A stretch of 64,000 nt of DNA from Pseudoalteromonas sp. MMG010 (GTDB lineage Bacteria; Pseudomonadota; Gammaproteobacteria; Enterobacterales; Alteromonadaceae): the NCBI RefSeq assembly GCF_018100905.1, contig NZ_JAGJEG010000001.1, positions 310,001 to 374,000 on the forward strand, given 5' to 3'. This document shows, one piece after another, positions 7,214-15,655 of this stretch. How positions within the stretch are numbered: position 1 is the stretch's first letter; each line of letters begins with the position of its first letter. A model generated the notes under the pieces. The model was not told the DNA's origin. It was given only the letters and a program-made list of their open reading frames with translations, and did not search any database. The position numbers and the translations under genes were made by a program.

Positions 7214-9299
7214 TTGGCACCTCAAAAGGAGAGCTTTCGTTAGCTTTTGTTAACAACTCTTGTAATGAAATAACTTGAACTCCTGTAATTTCGTCAAGAA
7301 CAGACCCTTTCTCACAAAAAGACTTAGTTTTTTCTCTTGCCTTAATATCATCTGAAATAGCACCTGAAAAACGATCGGTGTAAGCAGCAAAAGGGCAACC
7401 GCCACACGTTTCGACAGAGCCTTTTTCAATATTAGGTTCACCTTTGTCATTGGCACAATTTGAATGCTTTCTTAATGTTGTTTTTTTGGGGCACACACAA
7501 ATTGTTCCCCAAACCTGTTGGGTAAATTCGGCTCCAACACGTTTCATATAACGCATTAGTTTTTCAACAACTCGCTCACGCTCAACAACATCAACTTTGC
7601 CACGAAAATGTGCTAACCAATCTGATAGTTTGCGCTTGATTTTGTCACCGCTTTTACCACCGATAGTTGCCTTACCAGTCACCACTTTTCGTAAGAAGCT
7701 AGCTGTCCATCCTTCACCAATTTCTTTCATTTCCTTCATGAATTTTTCATCGGTGATATATCGTTTGGTCATTTCGATATTAAAGTGACGTAGATGATGT
7801 GAAAGTGCACCAATATATGCACCTTCAAAACGATAGTAATAGAGCAGAGCGAACATTCTACGAAATTGATGGAATGAAAACTTCCAATCGTGAGATGAGT
7901 CTTCGCTGACAAAAGATGTGAAAAAGTCTTGAAGGCTATTTCTCACTTGTTGATCGTTTAATTTAACGACTTCACCTTCTCTGGAAACGTATTGCCATAA
8001 TGTATCGTTATCTGATAACTCTCTTGCTTTTTCGCTGAGTTTTTCGAGTACATTAATGGCTTTTTTAACTAATACTGGAACAGGACATAGGTCGTACCGC
8101 TGACTTGTTTTTTCAATGTAAATGGTTAGCCAATAAGCACCATCACCCCTTTCTTCATCGATACATTGATATCCCAGATCGAAAATTTCTTCTTTTCGTC
8201 TTGCTGTTAATGAAGCGATGACGGTAAAACATGCAGAAGCAAGATAACGAACAACACCTTCAAGGGTTGCAACTCCTTTATGGCTTTGTTTTCCATCCCT
8301 AAGGTTGAGGTTTAAACCTTGATCTGATAACCGCTTTATTGCGATTTTTGCATTAGCACCTGAGGAATATAGACTAAGAATTTCATCACTATAGCTCAGC
8401 ACCCAATTAGCACTTTCTCTCATCATTGCAAAAGCAATTTTAGGGGGGATAGTTTTAGTTCTTTTACTTGCCGTTCCAAGTCTACTAGCTGCTTTCGATG
8501 CCCCCTCAGGAAATGGATTTTTTTGGAATGATTTACTTTTAAAGTAATGTTGCCAGCTCCAAATTTCCTCCAGTGGCACCAATTTTCTGTGTAAATCCTG
8601 AATAGTGACAATATTCGGTATAAGATCTAATTCTTCTAATACATCCTGAACAGTAAGCTTTTCTAATTCAACGCCTTTAAAACCATTTTTTAACTGACTC
8701 TCATACCAATCCAAAACTCTAGCTGTATATGTAAAGTTTCTTATTGGTAAACCATTAACACCAACCTGCTTATATATTTCAGCTCGTCTAAATGTATTGG
8801 CTTCCCTGAATGGCAACTTGCGCCCCTCAAGTAATTGTTTTTTGATAACATTGAATACTTTTTCAGGAATGCTTAGAGAAAACTCTGTGCCAAAAGCAGC
8901 ATCATTTGCGAACTTTTCAAGATGAGTTTTAGTTACTTTTGCTAACGACCTGATTTTATATTGACTTAACCAACAAATAAACGATAACAGCGACCTTATC
9001 CGCTGCGCATGAACTGAAGCGCCTATAACTGGGTTGTGTAGACGAAAAACTTCAACATACTCAATTACTAAGTCGTAAAACTCCTTGTTTCGTTTATCTG
9101 TTAATTTACTGCCATCAAACAGTTTAACATCAAGCTCTACACTTGATGTACTGCGATTTTCACCTGCCGTATCAGTTATTTCAATTATGTTTTCATCAAT
9201 AGAAATATTACTAAGCCAAGGCCAGCTTTCCCTATTACTTTTAAATTTCTCCTCAGCATCAGAAGCCTGAAAAACATCTAATAAAGCTAAATTACTCAT
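7206..9299 (-). CDS. Large tyrosine recombinase with C-terminal cysteine cluster, 697 aa
   Basis: The start is ATG 9299, coupled to the preceding stop as TAATG; a TTG two codons upstream is unlikely. The long N-terminal region (to about 300) holds a core-binding-like segment. The catalytic domain has Arg in TARRKEEI (about 368), Lys in IEKTSQRY (about 397), His and Arg in FSFHQFRRMF (about 477 and 480), His in LSHHLRHF (about 501) and Tyr in MTKRYIT (about 514), so all active-site positions are present. After it, CVCPKK, a further Cys in KHSNCAND, and CGGCPFA near 600-635 look like a zinc-binding cluster. Its size and arrangement recall TnpB of Tn554 and the large recombinases of Gamma-Mobile-Trio elements. 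It probably acts with the 427-aa and 977-aa proteins. Confidence 0.85.
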   Translation of the reverse strand: MSNLALLDVFQASDAEEKFKSNRESWPWLSNISIDENIIEITDTAGENRSTSSVELDVKLFDGSKLTDKRNKEFYDLVIEYVEVFRLHNPVIGASVHAQRIRSLLSFICWLSQYKIRSLAKVTKTHLEKFANDAAFGTEFSLSIPEKVFNVIKKQLLEGRKLPFREANTFRRAEIYKQVGVNGLPIRNFTYTARVLDWYESQLKNGFKGVELEKLTVQDVLEELDLIPNIVTIQDLHRKLVPLEEIWSWQHYFKSKSFQKNPFPEGASKAASRLGTASKRTKTIPPKIAFAMMRESANWVLSYSDEILSLYSSGANAKIAIKRLSDQGLNLNLRDGKQSHKGVATLEGVVRYLASACFTVIASLTARRKEEIFDLGYQCIDEERGDGAYWLTIYIEKTSQRYDLCPVPVLVKKAINVLEKLSEKARELSDNDTLWQYVSREGEVVKLNDQQVRNSLQDFFTSFVSEDSSHDWKFSFHQFRRMFALLYYYRFEGAYIGALSHHLRHFNIEMTKRYITDEKFMKEMKEIGEGWTASFLRKVVTGKATIGGKSGDKIKRKLSDWLAHFRGKVDVVERERVVEKLMRYMKRVGAEFTQQVWGTICVCPKKTTLRKHSNCANDKGEPNIEKGSVETCGGCPFAAYTDRFSGAISDDIKAREKTKSFCEKGSVLDEITGVQVISLQELLTKANESSPFEVPNE

Positions 9300-12232
9300 T
9301 ACCAAGGCTCCGGCATTGTAAAGTCACTACCGCTCATTTTCTGATTAGCAATCTCAGTGGCTTGCTTCTTGATATGACTAAGCTTGCCTCGTGTCATTTT
9401 TTCTTCTAAAACCACAGTGAAGAATGCTTGCCAAGGCACCCATACATCAGTCCACCTATTCATATTCTTGGCGGTAAACTCTGTTTCATTTTTTTCTAAT
9501 GCAGTCTTCCAAATGATCATGTCTGAAATTGATATTGGATCTGCACTCACTAGCATTCGGTCGTGCTTGCACTTAACACAGTTTTCCACTTCACCGCACT
9601 TAACCTTTTCACCTGATTCGGTAACAATTTCTCTATCCTTACAAAAAACACCCCAGCCTGTTTTTTCAAATTTTTGCTTCTTTTCATTCCATTTTTTTTG
9701 AGTCATATTCAGCTTTTCATGCGCATCTTCATCATCATAAATCATGACCACTTCAATCGTTTGCTGGAACTCCAGCATATCTTTTTCCATTTGGATACGG
9801 TGGGGTAGTTTATTGGTATAGCCTTCTGTAGTAGAACCTGATTCATGTTGAGCAATAAGCTGTGCAACGCCAAGATTTGCAGGATCTTTTAGTTGAACAT
9901 TCAACAGAACCGTTGGCCTAAGCATTGAAGGAACAAGTTTAAATTGCGTTAAATAATCAGAATGATTGCAGATAGCTTTAAACTCATCTCTAAAAGCAAA
10001 CTCAGTTAGAGGTTGAACAGCCCCTTTTTGATAATATTGCAGCGTATCGTCAACTGTTTCAGGTTGTGCTGAACAAATATACTCAAGCGCATTAACTGCA
10101 CTTACACATTCTACGTTATCGCTTTTGACCGACAGATCATCATAGATGGGCTTGCCAAACGATCTGTCCTTTTTACCAACTATCTTTTTATGTTGAGCAA
10201 CACCTGATTTACGCACACAATCATTAGGTAATGTTAGAGCGACAGCAACGTTGGCTCCGCTTTCACAAAGGTATAATGTTAACGCAGAGCTAATAGCCTT
10301 GCGGGTAGGAACTAGATAAGAAGCAACTCGCTCAATACCCCCAAAGAGTTGATATTTTTTGTTCCACATCTGCATATTAGTGGTAGCTAAATTTGGAGGA
10401 CAGGCTTTATATACTGTTTTAATAACTTTAAGTAAGTTGGCAAGAGCAAGTTGCTTATTATCGATAGGAAATATGTCTTTGATGTACAGAGACCATTGAT
10501 AAGCAGATATTGATTGTCGCTTTGCTAGCATTGAGCGAAATTCATCACAATCTACAGTCGCCAAATTCAGTAACTCGACTCCTTCTTTGTGCAGATTTTG
10601 CCACTGTTTAAAAAATGCACTCGCCTGAATTCGTATTTCTAACAGTCGTGATTCAGTGATCTCCAACATAGCTTTAGAAAGGTCATCTGGCAGATCAGGT
10701 TTATTCAGCTTTTCAAACATTAATGTTTCTAAAAACGCTTTTGTGTCCTTACCTTGACTTATTTCTATGCCTCGATACTTTGCTGCATCAGTTAAAATTT
10801 CTTCTACTCGGTCTAACTCACCCTTTTTGATGCTCGCCTCAAGTATCGACTGTCTGTGGCTTCTGTCTTTATTTGCTCTTCCTCTAGTTAGAAAGGTATA
10901 TTTGGGAAGAACTTTTGCATCACCAAATTGAGTAATGATAAGGGTGTTCAAGTTAGCGTTGGGGCTTTTAATCAATAGCGCTGCCCGATATGCCATACAA
11001 GCTCTACCAAAATCAGCTTGCTTGATTTTTTTGTTGTCCCGCAGTGAATCAGCAACATCCCTGTCAATATTTTTTGGATCGGCTAACCATTCGAAAAAGT
11101 GAAGAATACGTAGATACTTATTCTTTACTGAGCCTGTTGCAGCTTTGTTAGTGATTGCAATAAATGTAGTGCCAACTTTTTCGGCCAATTCAAGACTGTA
11201 TAATTCGATGAGCGAAGAGAAAGAATACACTCGTCCATGCTTTTCAGAATATGGTGTTGGCCCTACGTTTAGTGTTGCAGCACCATAGACAGTGAATGAC
11301 TTTTTTGTTAAACCTCGCTGCTGCGTTTGATGAAGTTTATGAGTTCTCTTCTCTATCAACTTCATTAAATTTGGGCTAGTTCTGATCGTATTTTTTTCAA
11401 TATCTAGTTCTTGTGCCAACCATTTTAGACTTATCACTCTTGATGACGAGTCTAATACAAGCTCTTTGTGTTCTAGTATTTCTGACAAAGTATCTTTGTA
11501 TTTGTCTCCGGCATACTGCGAATAGTCTTGCTGGCTGATGAGTTCATCATACTCTTTGAACAACTCTTTTAATTTAGGTGCACGTGTTTCAGCTACACTA
11601 GTGCTTTGATTAGCCGCTAAACCAAACTCAGACATTACTGATTTGCGGTTTAACTTTCCACGCTCATTGATAGGTAACTTTTGATTATTGTCTAACTCTT
11701 CTAAATACTTTCTAATCGCAGGAACTTTTCGCTCCCAAACAGTTCCTGTAATACCTTGTTCATAAAGCTCTTCATCAAACTTATTGAGCATGTCGCGTGC
11801 CCACTGCCATGACTCGGTTTTACCGACAAGAGAATTCGAGGGAAATTTAAACTTTCTTTCAAAAGCTCGGAATGATATCCGGCCAGCTCTATCCCCTTGA
11901 GGGGCAATGGGCAAGCTATCAATATCACATTTAAGCTTATCTAATAGCTTTTCAAATCGTTTTGGCGTTCCATATTCAGAGTTTACCCCTGTAATATTAC
12001 CACCTTCTTTTGCGATCAAATCCTTTTCAAAATCATCAACAACACTTTTACACCATTGATATTTATCAAAACCGTGATAGTTAGATAAAGAGCAGTGTTG
12101 AAAGCCATATGTTTTTTCTATCAGCGAGCGGGCTATTTTGCCTTTATGTGTAGGTAACTCTTTCTGGCTGAGCAACTCCTGAAGAAATGATTTCAACTTT
12201 TCAGGAGTTTTATATGTTTCAAGCCCAGCCAT
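9299..12232 (-). CDS. Very large recombinase-like protein with repeated N-terminal modules and degenerate active site
   Basis: This 977-aa protein starts 14 bases after the element's thyA. Residues 8-300 contain four copies of a module of about 65-75 residues: a helix, then G-K/R-x-x-R-x-S followed by a helix ending F/L-G/D-F/I/L, a loop and a final amphipathic helix, at about 8-76, 88-160, 170-236 and 245-302. The C-terminal half resembles a tyrosine recombinase fold. Box I is ESGANVAVALTL with no Arg; Lys lies in VGKKDR (687); box II is VPSMLRPT, with Ser in place of His but Arg 772 kept. QHESGSTTEGYT keeps His 796 and Tyr 805. A cysteine group (C864, C879, C885, C888) follows, like that of the 697-aa protein. 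It may be a DNA-recognition or structural partner of the active recombinases. The large GmtZ (VPA1269-like) protein of Gamma-Mobile-Trio elements is a candidate relative, remembered but not verified. Confidence 0.7.
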   Translation of the reverse strand: MAGLETYKTPEKLKSFLQELLSQKELPTHKGKIARSLIEKTYGFQHCSLSNYHGFDKYQWCKSVVDDFEKDLIAKEGGNITGVNSEYGTPKRFEKLLDKLKCDIDSLPIAPQGDRAGRISFRAFERKFKFPSNSLVGKTESWQWARDMLNKFDEELYEQGITGTVWERKVPAIRKYLEELDNNQKLPINERGKLNRKSVMSEFGLAANQSTSVAETRAPKLKELFKEYDELISQQDYSQYAGDKYKDTLSEILEHKELVLDSSSRVISLKWLAQELDIEKNTIRTSPNLMKLIEKRTHKLHQTQQRGLTKKSFTVYGAATLNVGPTPYSEKHGRVYSFSSLIELYSLELAEKVGTTFIAITNKAATGSVKNKYLRILHFFEWLADPKNIDRDVADSLRDNKKIKQADFGRACMAYRAALLIKSPNANLNTLIITQFGDAKVLPKYTFLTRGRANKDRSHRQSILEASIKKGELDRVEEILTDAAKYRGIEISQGKDTKAFLETLMFEKLNKPDLPDDLSKAMLEITESRLLEIRIQASAFFKQWQNLHKEGVELLNLATVDCDEFRSMLAKRQSISAYQWSLYIKDIFPIDNKQLALANLLKVIKTVYKACPPNLATTNMQMWNKKYQLFGGIERVASYLVPTRKAISSALTLYLCESGANVAVALTLPNDCVRKSGVAQHKKIVGKKDRSFGKPIYDDLSVKSDNVECVSAVNALEYICSAQPETVDDTLQYYQKGAVQPLTEFAFRDEFKAICNHSDYLTQFKLVPSMLRPTVLLNVQLKDPANLGVAQLIAQHESGSTTEGYTNKLPHRIQMEKDMLEFQQTIEVVMIYDDEDAHEKLNMTQKKWNEKKQKFEKTGWGVFCKDREIVTESGEKVKCGEVENCVKCKHDRMLVSADPISISDMIIWKTALEKNETEFTAKNMNRWTDVWVPWQAFFTVVLEEKMTRGKLSHIKKQATEIANQKMSGSDFTMPEPW

Positions 12233-12246
12233 AAATTGAGTTCACC

Positions 12247-13161
12247 TTATACCGCTACTGGTGCAGGTATTGCAGGGTGAGGGTCATATCCGTCAAGTTC
12301 GAAATCATCAATTGTATAATCAAATAATGAATCTGGCTTACGCTTTATTACTAACTTAGGAAATGCTTTTGGCTCCCGTGATAATTGCTTTTTAGCTTGC
12401 TCAATGTGGTTCATATATAAATGCACATCCATACCAAACCAAACAATTTCACCAACATCATAGCCAGTTTGCTCCGCAAGGAGCGTGGTAATAAAAGCGA
12501 GATTAGCAATATTAAATGCAAGCCCAAGATAAGAGTCACAAGAACGTTGCACCATGCCACCAGAAAGCTTATTGGTATTTGGATCAACATAAAATTGATA
12601 ATGCTTATGACAGGGTGGAAGAGCCATCTGATCAAGCTCTCCGACATTCCAGCCGTCAAATATAATACGTCTTGATGATGGATTGTTCTTCAATAAATCA
12701 ATTACCTGAGAGATTTGATCAATTTCTTGCCCATCTTCAGTTTTCCATCTACGCCATTGTTTACCATATACAGGTCCAAGATCACCCCATTGCTGAGCAA
12801 ACTCATCGTTAGAAATGATACGCAGCTCGAACTCTTCCATAGTAATTGATTTATCTGCACTACCTTCCGGCTGAGCATCAATAAATTTTTTGTAAGGCCA
12901 ATCACTCCAAATATGGACGTTTTGCTCAACCAATTCTTTGATATTGTGGCCACCAGAAAGCATCCACAGCATCTCTTTAAATGCTGTTTTCCAGTACACA
13001 CGTTTTGTCGTAAATACCGGAAAGCCTTCAGATAAATCAAATCGCATGGTATGCCCAAAAATGGCTTTTGTACCTACGCCAGTTCGATCAACTCTTTCGC
13101 TGCCTGTTTCTAGCAACAAGGTCAGTAAATCTAAATATTGTTTTTCGGGGTGTATATTCAT
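12247..13161 (-). CDS. thyA: Thymidylate synthase carried by the element
   Basis: It makes dTMP from dUMP using methylene-tetrahydrofolate. The 304-aa protein is complete: catalytic Cys in [10 protein letters not shown] (184), [10 protein letters not shown] (205-214), dUMP-binding Asn in AFNIAN (217), the HLY pair (247 and 249), and the C-terminal PVAV. It has an insertion of about 40 residues (roughly 88-125) as in the longer Lactobacillus/Bacillus-type enzymes. It is clearly different from the 283-aa host type, whose pieces flank the element. AAGG precedes the ATG at good spacing. It is the first gene of the element's minus-strand operon and lies in the same direction as the broken host gene, so it replaces the activity destroyed by insertion. 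At the position equivalent to the insertion site its DNA reads CTTGGGCTTGCATTT, not the host CTTGGGCTAAACTTC, so the copy may not itself be a target. Confidence 0.95.
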   Translation of the reverse strand: MNIHPEKQYLDLLTLLLETGSERVDRTGVGTKAIFGHTMRFDLSEGFPVFTTKRVYWKTAFKEMLWMLSGGHNIKELVEQNVHIWSDWPYKKFIDAQPEGSADKSITMEEFELRIISNDEFAQQWGDLGPVYGKQWRRWKTEDGQEIDQISQVIDLLKNNPSSRRIIFDGWNVGELDQMALPPCHKHYQFYVDPNTNKLSGGMVQRSCDSYLGLAFNIANLAFITTLLAEQTGYDVGEIVWFGMDVHLYMNHIEQAKKQLSREPKAFPKLVIKRKPDSLFDYTIDDFELDGYDPHPAIPAPVAV

Positions 13162-13372
13162 TAAGTTGCCTTTTTTAAATTTTGTTATTGATACAGGTTA
13201 TCGTAACTTGTGCATTGTTTGCCATTTCATCTAAAAATTATTCCCTATATCAAAGTAATTAATTCACATTTATGTGTGTTTTGGACTATCAAATCAATCA
13301 GCAGTATCCGTAAATAACGATTCACACAATCTATAATTTCAATGATAGTACAATTTCTATATATATCAATGT

Positions 13373-13398
13373 AAAAAAACACTCATTCGTGCGTGAGT
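13373..13398 (-). terminator. Weak hairpin and T-run just inside the right end
   Basis: On the minus strand ACTCA, eight bases, TGAGT is followed by GTTTTTTT. A five-base-pair stem is short for a terminator, but the T-run is good. It could stop part of the lgt-thyA' transcript soon after it enters the element, leaving element thyA dependent on its own promoter in the roughly 200-base gap 13162-13365. I could not identify such a promoter with confidence. Confidence 0.35.
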
Positions 13399-13402
13399 AG
13401 CA

Positions 13403-13425
13403 TTTTGATTATCACAAAATGCCAC
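13403..13425 (-). repeat. Right element end with six-base coupling sequence
   Basis: Reading inward on the minus strand, host GGGCTA (ending 13426) is followed by GTGGCA (13425-13420) and then TTTTGTGATAATCAAAA (13419-13403). The latter is TTTTG and CAAAA arms around a seven-base centre, a layout typical of tyrosine recombinase core sites. The six bases belong neither to the host gene (188+95 codons are complete without them) nor to the inverted repeat, so they may have been carried from a previous insertion site. Confidence 0.6.
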
Positions 13426-13989
13426 TAGCCCAAGAGGGACATCACAGCTGCGCTGATACGAAGTTAAATATAAAGTATCACCTAACAGTGAAAATGTGTG
13501 AGTATGCATACAAGGGCGTAAACATCCTAGCTCAAATTCACCTGGATTATAAAACGTAATGATTTCACCACGATCATCAATGCCATTTTTTAAGTTGTTA
13601 ATCACCTTTGCTAGCTGATCAAGTGTAGAGCCATCTGGACGTTGCCAGCCGCGCCCTTGCACACCATATACACGGCCCATATCATCGTCCCCTTTACGGT
13701 TTGGATTATTAAGCCATGCGTTATTATCATTAGCGTTTGCATCCCATGTTTTACAACCAATTTCTCTAAATTGTGCAGCACTGCTATAACCACGTAAATA
13801 CCCTAGCAGCTCAGCAATTGCTGCTTTGTAATAGCTTTTACGAGTGGTGATCATAGGAAACTTGTTATTTGCTACATCGTATTCTAAATCGGCGTTAATA
13901 ACGGTTAAACAGCGTGTACCGGTACGTTTATTTTCTACCCATTCACCAGTATCAATAATACGCTGACATAAATCTAAATATTGTTTCAT
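13426..13989 (-). pseudogene. thyA: Host thyA, 5' fragment (first 188 codons)
   Basis: This is the N-terminal two thirds of the host thymidylate synthase, from [10 protein letters not shown] through the catalytic Cys in CLRPCMHTH (160) and the QRSCD phosphate-binding motif to DVPLGL. The frame then runs into the element and stops at 13366 after 19 foreign residues. The start at 13989 is the family start, 13 bases after lgt; a longer frame inside lgt is not real. Without the last 95 residues, which include Asn of the NFN motif and the NAHIY pair, the product cannot be active. It is still in the position to be transcribed from the ptsP-lgt operon. Confidence 0.95.
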
Positions 13990-14002
13990 TGTGTGCTTCT
14001 TT

Positions 14003-14794
14003 TTACGCTTTTTTAGTAGGTTGTTTATAGGCCCAAATAAGTAGCCCGATCCCGCCAATAATCATAGGAAGAGACAAAATTTGCCCCATTGAAATAAATT
14101 CTGCAAATAGCCCTAAATGAGCATCTGGCTCTCTAAAGTATTCAATGCCAAATCTAAATACACCGTATCCCACTAAAAACAAACCCGACACACTGCCCGC
14201 AGGACGAGGTTTTTTAATAAACCACATTAAAAGCAAAAACAGCACTAAACCTTCGAAAAAGGCTTCGTATAATTGTGATGGATGACGTGCTAATGGACCA
14301 CCTGTTGGGAAGATCATACCCCAGGGTACGTCGGTGGTTCTCCCCCATAATTCGCCATTAATAAAATTACCTATGCGCCCTGCTAATAAGCCTACAGGTA
14401 CTAAAGGGGCAACAAAGTCGGCCACTTTAAATAAAGATTTTTTTCGTGTTTTAGAAAAAATAAGCTCTGCTGCAATTACCCCTAATACACCACCATGAAA
14501 TGACATTCCACCTTGGTCTATCCTAAATAGATATAACGGGTTTTCTATAAAGTAACTAAATTGATAAAATAATACATAACCAATTCTTCCCCCTAAAATA
14601 ACCCCTAGCATGCCATAAAAAAGTAAGTCACTAACTTCTTCTTTAGTCCAACCAGAATTTGGTTTTGCTGCTTGACGATTTGCAAACCACATTGCAAATG
14701 CAAAACCAATTAAATACATGAGTCCGTACCAACGAACGCTCAGCGGTCCAATAGAAAAAATGATTGGATCGATTTGCGGAAATTCAAGTGCCAT
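14003..14794 (-). CDS. lgt: Prolipoprotein diacylglyceryl transferase
   Basis: It transfers diacylglycerol from phosphatidylglycerol to the lipobox cysteine of prolipoproteins in the inner membrane, the first step of lipoprotein maturation. The 263-aa length is normal. It has about seven membrane segments, the early [12 protein letters not shown] segment, and the Lgt signature [14 protein letters not shown] near 141-154 with its essential Arg and Asn, followed by HPSQLYEA. It lies 13 bases before the thyA 5' fragment and 12 after the TauE/SafE gene, in the conserved ptsP-lgt-thyA order of gammaproteobacteria. The lipoprotein carried by the element would be one of its substrates. Confidence 0.97.
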   Translation of the reverse strand: MALEFPQIDPIIFSIGPLSVRWYGLMYLIGFAFAMWFANRQAAKPNSGWTKEEVSDLLFYGMLGVILGGRIGYVLFYQFSYFIENPLYLFRIDQGGMSFHGGVLGVIAAELIFSKTRKKSLFKVADFVAPLVPVGLLAGRIGNFINGELWGRTTDVPWGMIFPTGGPLARHPSQLYEAFFEGLVLFLLLMWFIKKPRPAGSVSGLFLVGYGVFRFGIEYFREPDAHLGLFAEFISMGQILSLPMIIGGIGLLIWAYKQPTKKA

Positions 14795-14806
14795 AAAAAT
14801 AAACCT

Positions 14807-15616
14807 TTAACTAAAAACCATCTTAATTGCGATAATAACTAATAACACCGCAAAAATTTTCTTTATTGTATTAACAGGTAAAAAATGTGTAGCTTTTGCT
14901 CCAAAAGGTGCAACAAACCACGATGTAATAACAATCCCAAACAATGCAGGTAAATACACAAAACCTGCAAAACCATTTTCTAAATCAGTAACTTGCCAAC
15001 CAGCACTAATATAACCAACCGAGCCAAATAGCGCGATTACAATACCACATGCCGCAGCACACCCTATTGATTTTTTAATATCGACCGAAAAATGATTAAG
15101 CATAGGCACAATGAGTGCCCCTCCACCAATACCAATTAACCCCGCTAAACCACCTAATATAGCTGAAGCACTGCCTACAACGACCCCTGATGGAAACGGT
15201 TTTGTTATCGATGTGTTTTTTTTCACCGACAATATCATTCTAAATGCGATAAAAATAACACTGCCTGCAAAGACGATACGTAAAATATGTGTAGGAATTA
15301 AACTAGCAGCAAAGCCACTAATAAGCGCCCCAATTGCAACGCCTCCCATTACCCACGGTGCGATTTCCCAAGGTACATTCTGGTTTTTATGATGCGCTAA
15401 AGCAGAAGACGTAGAGGTAAATAATATAGAAGCCAAAGAGGTGGCCACCGAGATCACCAGTACATGCTCTTCACTACTAATATTAAAATAAAGTAATAAG
15501 CTACTAAGTACCGGTACAATAATTAGCCCACCACCAATGCCCAATAGCCCAGCAAAAAAGCCAACGACACAGCCAAGCAACGCACAGCTTGCTACCAATA
15601 TCCCTAGTTCAACCAT
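14807..15616 (-). CDS. TauE/SafE family sulfite or anion exporter-like permease
   Basis: This 269-aa inner-membrane protein has about eight hydrophobic segments and the duplicated glycine-rich motif of the TauE/SafE family, seen as GFFAGLLGIGGGLIIVP near the N-terminus and GLAGLIGIGGGALIVP in the second half. Family members are thought to export sulfite, sulfoacetate or related anions, but many are uncharacterised and the substrate here cannot be deduced. It sits between ptsP and lgt with short gaps, so it is probably co-transcribed with them. This gene is not between ptsP and lgt in E. coli. Confidence 0.85.
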   Translation of the reverse strand: MVELGILVASCALLGCVVGFFAGLLGIGGGLIIVPVLSSLLLYFNISSEEHVLVISVATSLASILFTSTSSALAHHKNQNVPWEIAPWVMGGVAIGALISGFAASLIPTHILRIVFAGSVIFIAFRMILSVKKNTSITKPFPSGVVVGSASAILGGLAGLIGIGGGALIVPMLNHFSVDIKKSIGCAAACGIVIALFGSVGYISAGWQVTDLENGFAGFVYLPALFGIVITSWFVAPFGAKATHFLPVNTIKKIFAVLLVIIAIKMVFS

Positions 15617-15655
15617 AGGTCGTGTTTTTACCCTTTATTATGTCGCGATAATTAA

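Larger units (their letters stand above)
540..13425. mobile_element. thyA-targeting, thyA-carrying integrative element with several tyrosine recombinases
   Basis: A 12.9-kb insertion interrupts host thyA between the codons for DVPLGL and NFNQ. The two host pieces rejoin in frame to 283 codons with no target duplication. The left end starts TTTTGTGACATT. The right end, read inward on the minus strand, is TTTTGTGATAAT, a 10/12 inverted match, preceded by six extra bases (GTGGCA, 13420-13425). Unequal ends of this kind, with a short coupling sequence on one side, are known for tyrosine-recombinase transposons such as Tn554; relating them here is an inference. Contents in minus-strand order are a replacement thyA, a 977-aa recombinase-like protein, a 697-aa tyrosine recombinase, two small coiled-coil proteins, a RecD2-like helicase and a 427-aa tyrosine recombinase. 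A secreted toxin-like gene and a lipoprotein gene face the other way at the left end. No DDE transposase, relaxase, phage structural gene or attC site was seen. Mobility has not been shown. Confidence 0.9.

Noticed and set aside
12421..12675. Opposite-strand open frames inside element thyA, and similar frames across the window
   Set aside because: They overlap well-supported genes, have no binding sites and encode no recognisable protein. They are shadows of low-GC coding DNA.
540..13425. Prophage, ICE, integron or DDE transposon
   Set aside because: No phage structural, relaxase, conjugation or DDE transposase genes and no attC-like repeats were seen. The recombinases are of the tyrosine type.
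252..13989. The three thyA pieces could be an assembly artefact or a tandem duplication
   Set aside because: The two host pieces join to a normal 283-codon gene, while the internal gene belongs to a different ThyA subtype, and recombinase genes fill the insert. This fits insertion, not duplication or misassembly.
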